NCBI GenBank assembly: GCA_016211105.1
Contig: JACQSX010000019.1
Span: forward strand, 1 to 40,516
Direction of reading: 5' to 3'
DNA: 40,516 bases
DNA from: Acidobacteriota bacterium
GTDB lineage: Bacteria > Acidobacteriota > UBA6911 > JACQSX01
The notes under the pieces are model-generated. The model had not been told where the DNA came from. It searched no databases and worked only from the letters and a program-made list of their open reading frames with translations. The position numbers and the translations under genes are program-made. Numbering within the stretch: position 1 is the first letter of the stretch; every line of letters starts with the position of its first letter. Positions 36,970 through 40,516 of this stretch are shown here, in pieces.

Positions 36970-38169
36970 CTCCTTGTGAAGCAGCGAGAGGAACAGGCCA
37001 ACGTCGGTGACGATCCCGATTGCCTGCGCAGAACCTCTGTCACTCAGCTTGGTCACCGTTGAGGCGTTGATGTCCACGCATACGGTCGTCACCCAGGAAG
37101 GAATCATGTTGCCCACGCCAATCGAGTGGAGCATCGTTCCCAGCATCAAAATCATGTCCAGGTTCTCCACCGCTTCAGCGTACGCTTCCTGTGCCGCGAT
37201 CAAGTCCATGACGGTCTCGGGAAGCGGGCCATCGTCCCGAATACTTCCCGCCAGCACAAAGGGAACGGATTTACGTACGCATTCATACATAATGCCGGAT
37301 CGCAGGATTCCTGCTTCCACCGCCTGGCGGATCCCACCGGAGTGGTAAACCACGTTGATGGCGCGCATATGATTCTTGTGCCCGTCACTGAGGGCAACTC
37401 CGGTTTCCAGGCTTATACCCAAAGAAGTTTTATAGAGCGCATATTCGATGTCATGCACCGCCAGCGCATTACCACTCAGCAGAACATCCACGTAACCTTT
37501 ACGGATCATGTTCGCGAGATACGGGACGCCGCCCGTGTGCACGACCACCGGCCCCGCGACAACTCCAATGCGGCCTTTGCGTCCTTTGACATCGCGCATC
37601 ATCTGAGCCAGCTTGGCAGTGGATATTTCAACCCGCCTCTCAGTGGACACATCGCTCGCCATGAAGGCAAAGCCGTATCGGTCGCGCGTCTTAAACTCTG
37701 GCTGCACTCGAATCCCTTCTACTCCACAAACCACTTGGTCGTCCCTCCGTACGTCGCGAAGTCTCCTGCAAAGGACCCGCCGCCCTTCCACCACCAGAAT
37801 GGCATCCATTCGCTGCCTGTCCACTTCAATCCATTCGCCTTGAACGCGAACATAGGTTCGATGATTGGTCGTGGAATAAAAATCTTCAGGGACACACTTA
37901 TCTCGAGAGGCGAGCTTCACTGTCGCGTCACACTCCTTAAGAACGTAGCAGCCCAGCGACATCAGCTCTTCCAGCAACGAAACCAAGGCAGCCTTCTTCG
38001 GCGCGCTCACACGCAGACGAGCCGTGGAGAAGTCCTGATTGGTGCGGCCGATATCAAAGTCCAAAATTTCAAACTGACCTTGATACTCGATGACCTTGTC
38101 AAAAATCTTCGTCATCAACTGCGAGTCAATCAGGTGCCCTCGCGCTTCTACGATCTCCGATGCTTTCAT
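36958..38169 (-). CDS. TIGR00300/LOR-SDH family protein, probable ornithine cyclodeaminase-like enzyme
   Basis: 403 residues. The N-terminal LOR/SDH region is SEIVEARGHLIDSQLMTKIFD. The C-terminal half is very well conserved: VVAGPVVVHTGGVPYLANMI, LLSGNALAVHDIEYALYKTSL, KNHMRAINVVYHSGGI, FVLAGSIRDDGPLPETVMDL, TMLHSIGVGN and CVDINASTVTKLSDRGSAQ. This matches the family that includes archaeal ornithine cyclodeaminases and the C-terminal domain of cyanobacterial AgrE/ArgZ, which convert ornithine to proline with NAD. The arginine-removing N-terminal domain of AgrE is absent, so this is the stand-alone form. Activity here is inferred from family. A TG-C-TACATT box nine bases before the ATG and no Shine-Dalgarno suggest a leaderless mRNA. 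Confidence 0.88.
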   Translation of the reverse strand: MKASEIVEARGHLIDSQLMTKIFDKVIEYQGQFEILDFDIGRTNQDFSTARLRVSAPKKAALVSLLEELMSLGCYVLKECDATVKLASRDKCVPEDFYSTTNHRTYVRVQGEWIEVDRQRMDAILVVEGRRVLCRRLRDVRRDDQVVCGVEGIRVQPEFKTRDRYGFAFMASDVSTERRVEISTAKLAQMMRDVKGRKGRIGVVAGPVVVHTGGVPYLANMIRKGYVDVLLSGNALAVHDIEYALYKTSLGISLETGVALSDGHKNHMRAINVVYHSGGIRQAVEAGILRSGIMYECVRKSVPFVLAGSIRDDGPLPETVMDLIAAQEAYAEAVENLDMILMLGTMLHSIGVGNMIPSWVTTVCVDINASTVTKLSDRGSAQAIGIVTDVGLFLSLLHKELVG

Positions 38170-38178
38170 AGACAGAAC

Positions 38179-38187
38179 AATGTAGCA
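38179..38187 (-). promoter_or_regulatory. extended -10 box of the TIGR00300 gene
   Basis: On the minus strand TG-C-TACATT ends nine bases before the ATG at 38169. There is no ribosome-binding site between, so this is a leaderless-type promoter candidate. Confidence 0.4.
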
Positions 38188-38546
38188 TGTTTCGGCTCTT
38201 TGGATGTCTTTCCAAGTTTATGGATCGATGCCAGACGACGAACTGAATCTGAAAAGAGGCGCCCGGGCACCCGACAGCGCAGATACTGGCGGTCCGCTTG
38301 ACGCGTATCACGAGTCACATGCCTGTCGAGCCCCAGCGGCTAGCCGCGAGCGGCGCCAGTCGCTGCCAATCTACGAACGCGGTGACGGTCTCGCGGAAAG
38401 CCTCCACGGATCGGGACAGGATCTCGAAATAGCTCCTCCCCCCTTCCGATAAGGAGGAGCAGGACGACTGACAAAAGCCCACGATCCTCTTATGAATGGC
38501 ATCTCACGATCCAAGGGAATCGCGATGGCGCATCAGCTTGCCGTTG

Positions 38547-38787
38547 TTAGCTGGCTCGCTCCAAAGCGAGGATTTTCTTCGTCGCTGCTTTCGGAAAGTC
38601 CACAAAGACAAAATAGCTCTTGTGATACAGGTAGTCTCCCCCACTTTCGTCAACGATACGCACCAAGTCATCCTTGGCAGCTCTCGGGATATTATGGCGC
38701 AGCGTCACTGGGAAGCTGGCGGACGATGCGTACCGACTCGCCGATCGAGACAGAGATTCGCTTTTTCGCAGAACGGTACTCCTTCAT
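38547..38787 (-). pseudogene. fused remnants of an XRE-type regulator start and a small DESGGDYLY protein end
   Basis: From an ATG at 38787 the minus strand reads MKEYRSAKKRISVSIGESVR, like the start of some XRE-type antitoxin regulators, but it reaches a stop after about 31 codons. In another frame downstream, ending at 38547, it reads AAKDDLVRIVDESGGDYLYH and SYFVFVDFPKAATKKILALE. That resembles the C-terminal half of small bacterial proteins with a VDESGEDYLYP motif. Neither piece has a whole gene. The simplest reading is a deletion joining two neighbouring genes. Both family links are from memory and need a search. Confidence 0.4.
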
Positions 38788-38914
38788 CTATGGCCTCCGA
38801 TAGCGGCGAAAAATCTTCAGGTTCAGCCGCTTGATAGCTGTATGACAACTCGCCGGAAACAACGTACGGACCCAAGAGATAACCTCTTTGCAGCGGCTCG
38901 CTGCGAGGTTCCCA

Positions 38915-39583
38915 CTAGAACCGAAACCCAGCAATCAGCGAAAGGGCCATGTTTCTCGCCGCCTTTTGCCCAGGACTCTGGTCCCTGATCTTCGTGAGAC
39001 CTTGAGTGTATCGCCCTTCTACGAGGAGGTGTCGCAGTTGGACGCCCCCTCCGAGAACAAAGCTCACTTCGGTGTTCTTAATCTCTTCGCTGATATCTCG
39101 TTCGGGGAGGGACCGCGCCGAGATTTGAACTCGAACATCCGTGCCGACGCTGAAGCCTACTGCTGGGCCTGCAATCAAATATGCCGCGCGGGGTCTCCTC
39201 GAGATCGAAAGACGCACCAGCACTGGAACTTCGATGTAATCCAACCTGACGGAGGCCTCGACCGGAAATGGGTCCTCGGTATGGCCCTCGAGCCTGGTAC
39301 CCTTCCTCGAGAAGAGCGCCTCGGGCTGGATGGCCAGGTATCTGTTGAGGTTCGCCGCGACGAATGCGCCCGCAAGCAAGCCGAGACGAAGTCCCGAGTC
39401 AACCTCCGCGCCGCCTGGCCCCTCATGTGTCTCGAGAGCGGGAAGTCGAGCCGCATTTGCCCCCACCTTGACACCTGCTTCCAACCGCTGGCCGATGCCC
39501 AACCTCGAACTCGTGATCAAGAGGAGAGCAACAACACAGAAGCGGCGCGCGAGAAAACTCTTCGAGTTCTCCCTACGAATCAA
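38915..39583 (-). CDS. outer-membrane beta-barrel (PorT-like) protein
   Basis: About 222 residues from a TTG at 39583; the frame is open up to 39685, but the extra N-terminal residues are arginine-rich and precede a good signal peptide, FLARRFCVVALLLITSSRLGIGQ. The mature part is an alternating amphipathic strand pattern: EAGVKVGANAARL, LGLLAGAFVAANLNRYLAIQ, LDYIEVPVLVRLSI, AYLIAGPAVGFSVG, VSFVLGGGVQLRHLLVEGRY. It ends in LSLIAGFRF with the terminal Phe that outer-membrane proteins carry for the BAM machinery. The central PEALFSRKGTRLEG with DYIEVPVL is typical of the PorT/OMP_b-brl group. No nearby partner explains its function. Confidence 0.75.
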   Translation of the reverse strand: MIRRENSKSFLARRFCVVALLLITSSRLGIGQRLEAGVKVGANAARLPALETHEGPGGAEVDSGLRLGLLAGAFVAANLNRYLAIQPEALFSRKGTRLEGHTEDPFPVEASVRLDYIEVPVLVRLSISRRPRAAYLIAGPAVGFSVGTDVRVQISARSLPERDISEEIKNTEVSFVLGGGVQLRHLLVEGRYTQGLTKIRDQSPGQKAARNMALSLIAGFRF

Positions 39584-40063
39584 AACTCCACTTGGCACGA
39601 CAGGCTGCACCTCACCGATCAGTCGCCGCCTGATCAGATCGCCGAGTCGTTCAGCCGTCGCAGTCGGACGCCCTCGTTTGACCATCGTGTACTTGAAAAT
39701 GCTTCGCCTTTCGACAGAAGGAGTCTACCCGAACCAAGACTCGACCGATTCATCCGGTGCTCTATTCCTCGTAATTTATCCGGTTCCTGTACGTCGCCCC
39801 GCGCATTTGCATTGGGCTTCCTTCACACCCCATCTCGCGATGACGCCCTTGCCCTTCTCCTAGCCTTCGGCTCCGCATAACCTGGCACGGGGACTTCCAC
39901 CCCGCTCGTCCTGTGCCATGTCTGGCACACACGTCGCCGATGAGCGGCGCCCGTCAGGGGCGTCCCCTCCATCGGCTGGTTACTCATTAAGGCCCCCCCC
40001 GTGCCGACTCGACATCGGGTAGGCTGGGAGTCATCTGAAAAACCCATTCACAGGAGGGAAACA
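39584..40063. other. non-coding gap holding the left end of the IS element
   Basis: Between the beta-barrel gene and the transposase start I see no protein gene I would defend. The first part (to about 39870) has no distinctive structure. The second part (39880-40063) is packed with short hairpins and is treated as the IS110 left end. The exact IS boundary is not identified. Confidence 0.5.
39884..40030 (+). ncRNA. candidate bridge RNA region of the IS110 element
   Basis: Adjacent inverted repeats follow one another: GGCAC-GGGG/CCCC...GTGCC (39884-39917), GTGCC/GGCAC (39913-39928), CGCCG/CGGCG (39935-39949), CGCCC/GGGCG (39948-39962) and AGGGG/CCCCT (39956-39968). Some are mutually exclusive, so the RNA may refold. 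In studied IS110 elements the non-coding end next to the transposase encodes a bridge RNA with a target loop and a donor loop. Position and density fit, but the two loops are not proven. Confidence 0.45.
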
Positions 40064-40516
40064 ATGAGATTCTACACCCAACAACATAAACATTACTGTG
40101 GCATCGACCTGCACGCCCGAACCATGTACCTTTGCGTGCTGGACCAGCGAGGGGAGATTCTGCTCCACCACAATATCCGTTGTGATCCTGCCGCCTTTCT
40201 CCACGCCATCGCTCCCTACCGCGACGACTTGGTCGTGGCCGTCGAGTGCGTGTTCACCTGGTATTGGATCGCCGACCTGTGCTCTCGTGAGAAGATCCCC
40301 TTCGTTCTTGGCCATGCTCTGTACATGAAAGCCATCCATGGAGGCAAAGACAAGAACGATCGGATCGATGCCCTCAAGATCGCCACACTGCTGCGCGGGG
40401 GCATGATCCCGCAAGCCTATGTCTACCCGCCCCAGATGCGCTCCACCCGGGACTTGCTCCGGCGCCGCCTCTACTTGGTCCGCAAGCGAGGCCAACTCCT
40501 GGCCCACATCCAGAAC
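40064..40516 (+). CDS. IS110-family transposase (DEDD recombinase), partial, runs off the window
   Basis: 151 residues visible. The N-terminal RuvC-like DEDD domain begins MRFYTQQHKHYCGIDLHA; the first catalytic Asp is residue 15. The second is Glu 61 in VAVECVFTWYW, and the KNDRIDA motif near residue 99-102 supplies the third. The fourth acidic residue and the C-terminal Tnp_20 domain with its serine lie beyond the window. A strong CAGGAGGG ribosome site precedes the ATG at 40064. It catalyses RNA-guided recombination in studied relatives; that activity is inferred here. No frameshift is seen in the visible part. Confidence 0.88.
   Translation, partial: MRFYTQQHKHYCGIDLHARTMYLCVLDQRGEILLHHNIRCDPAAFLHAIAPYRDDLVVAVECVFTWYWIADLCSREKIPFVLGHALYMKAIHGGKDKNDRIDALKIATLLRGGMIPQAYVYPPQMRSTRDLLRRRLYLVRKRGQLLAHIQN

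Larger units (their letters stand above)
38170..38914. other. gene-poor accessory stretch with degraded coding pieces
   Basis: No intact gene of clear family is seen between the TIGR00300 gene and the beta-barrel gene. On the minus strand 38315-38503 is open and its translation (GRSYFEILSRSVEAFRETV and WQRLAPLAASRW) looks helical and protein-like, but it has no ATG and no recognised family. 38547-38787 carries remnants described separately. On the plus strand only short, unconvincing frames are present. The region looks like decayed accessory DNA. Confidence 0.5.
39880..40516 (+). mobile_element. IS110-family element, left end and part of the transposase
   Basis: The transposase gene at 40064 has the IS110-type catalytic layout and is preceded by about 180 bases of structured non-coding DNA, the arrangement of IS110 elements. 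The left boundary is approximate and the element runs off the right edge, so the right end and target core cannot be seen. IS110 elements lack ordinary terminal inverted repeats and make no long target duplication, which fits that no such repeats are found. Confidence 0.7.

Noticed and set aside
38888..39880. A 330-codon plus-strand frame opposite the beta-barrel gene
   Set aside because: Its composition is charged, without domains, and it lies fully antisense to a gene with a signal peptide and an outer-membrane C-terminus; it is a shadow.

Overview
The window looks like a chromosomal stretch of a GC-rich, Gram-negative-type soil or environmental bacterium. Acidobacteriota is my best guess. 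The reasons are the mixture of housekeeping genes in unusual neighbourhoods, a large secreted repeat protein ending in a carboxypeptidase-regulatory-like domain, degenerate heptamer repeats between genes, and a gene for an outer-membrane beta-barrel protein. No 16S rRNA or other phylogenetic marker was aligned, so the assignment is an inference. I saw no tRNA, rRNA or CRISPR array.

Layout. 1-2.7 kb: a DUF433/DUF5615 toxin-antitoxin-like pair, a small exported protein and a YdjM-type membrane hydrolase. 2.9-9.7 kb (plus strand): guaA, dnaE, accA and a Mut7-C RNase-domain protein. 10.0-12.6 kb: an 888-residue exported protein with two tandem repeats of about 220 residues. It is closed by a strong hairpin facing the convergent mutM. 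12.7-21.9 kb (minus strand): a tightly packed run read scoA-scoB-thiolase-(unknown anchored protein)-hisS-aspS-mutL-mutM, with several stop/start overlaps. It joins ketone-body/acetoacetate use, two aminoacyl-tRNA synthetases and DNA repair. 22-29 kb: a helical-repeat protein, an APC permease with a large soluble C-terminal domain, a geranylgeranyl-reductase-type flavoprotein, rpiA, a rhodanese, a DUF2182 membrane protein preceded by a previously uncalled 33-codon frame, and a small membrane protein. 29.1-35.4 kb (minus strand): ilvB-ilvN-ilvC-ilvD-proC, the branched-chain amino-acid pathway followed by the last step of proline synthesis. 35.7-38.2 kb: a HIT hydrolase, a TIGR04283-type glycosyltransferase and a LOR/SDH (TIGR00300) protein related to ornithine cyclodeaminases. 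38.2-40.5 kb: accessory DNA with gene remnants, a beta-barrel gene and the 5' part of an IS110-family transposase that runs off the end. The DNA upstream of the transposase is rich in hairpins and is a candidate bridge RNA.

The pathways connect in plausible ways. ScoAB and thiolase make acetyl-CoA and AccA carboxylates it. ProC and the TIGR00300 protein offer two routes into proline. MutL and MutM sit together in repair. Several genes (guaA, the reductase, the helical-repeat gene, the TIGR00300 gene) have a -10-like box 7-10 nt before the ATG and no Shine-Dalgarno sequence, which suggests leaderless transcripts. The least ordinary items are the IS110 end with its possible guide RNA, the bacterial stand-alone TIGR00300 protein, the mixed eight-gene operon, the inverted heptamer arrays before dnaE, and the small frame overlapping the DUF2182 gene.
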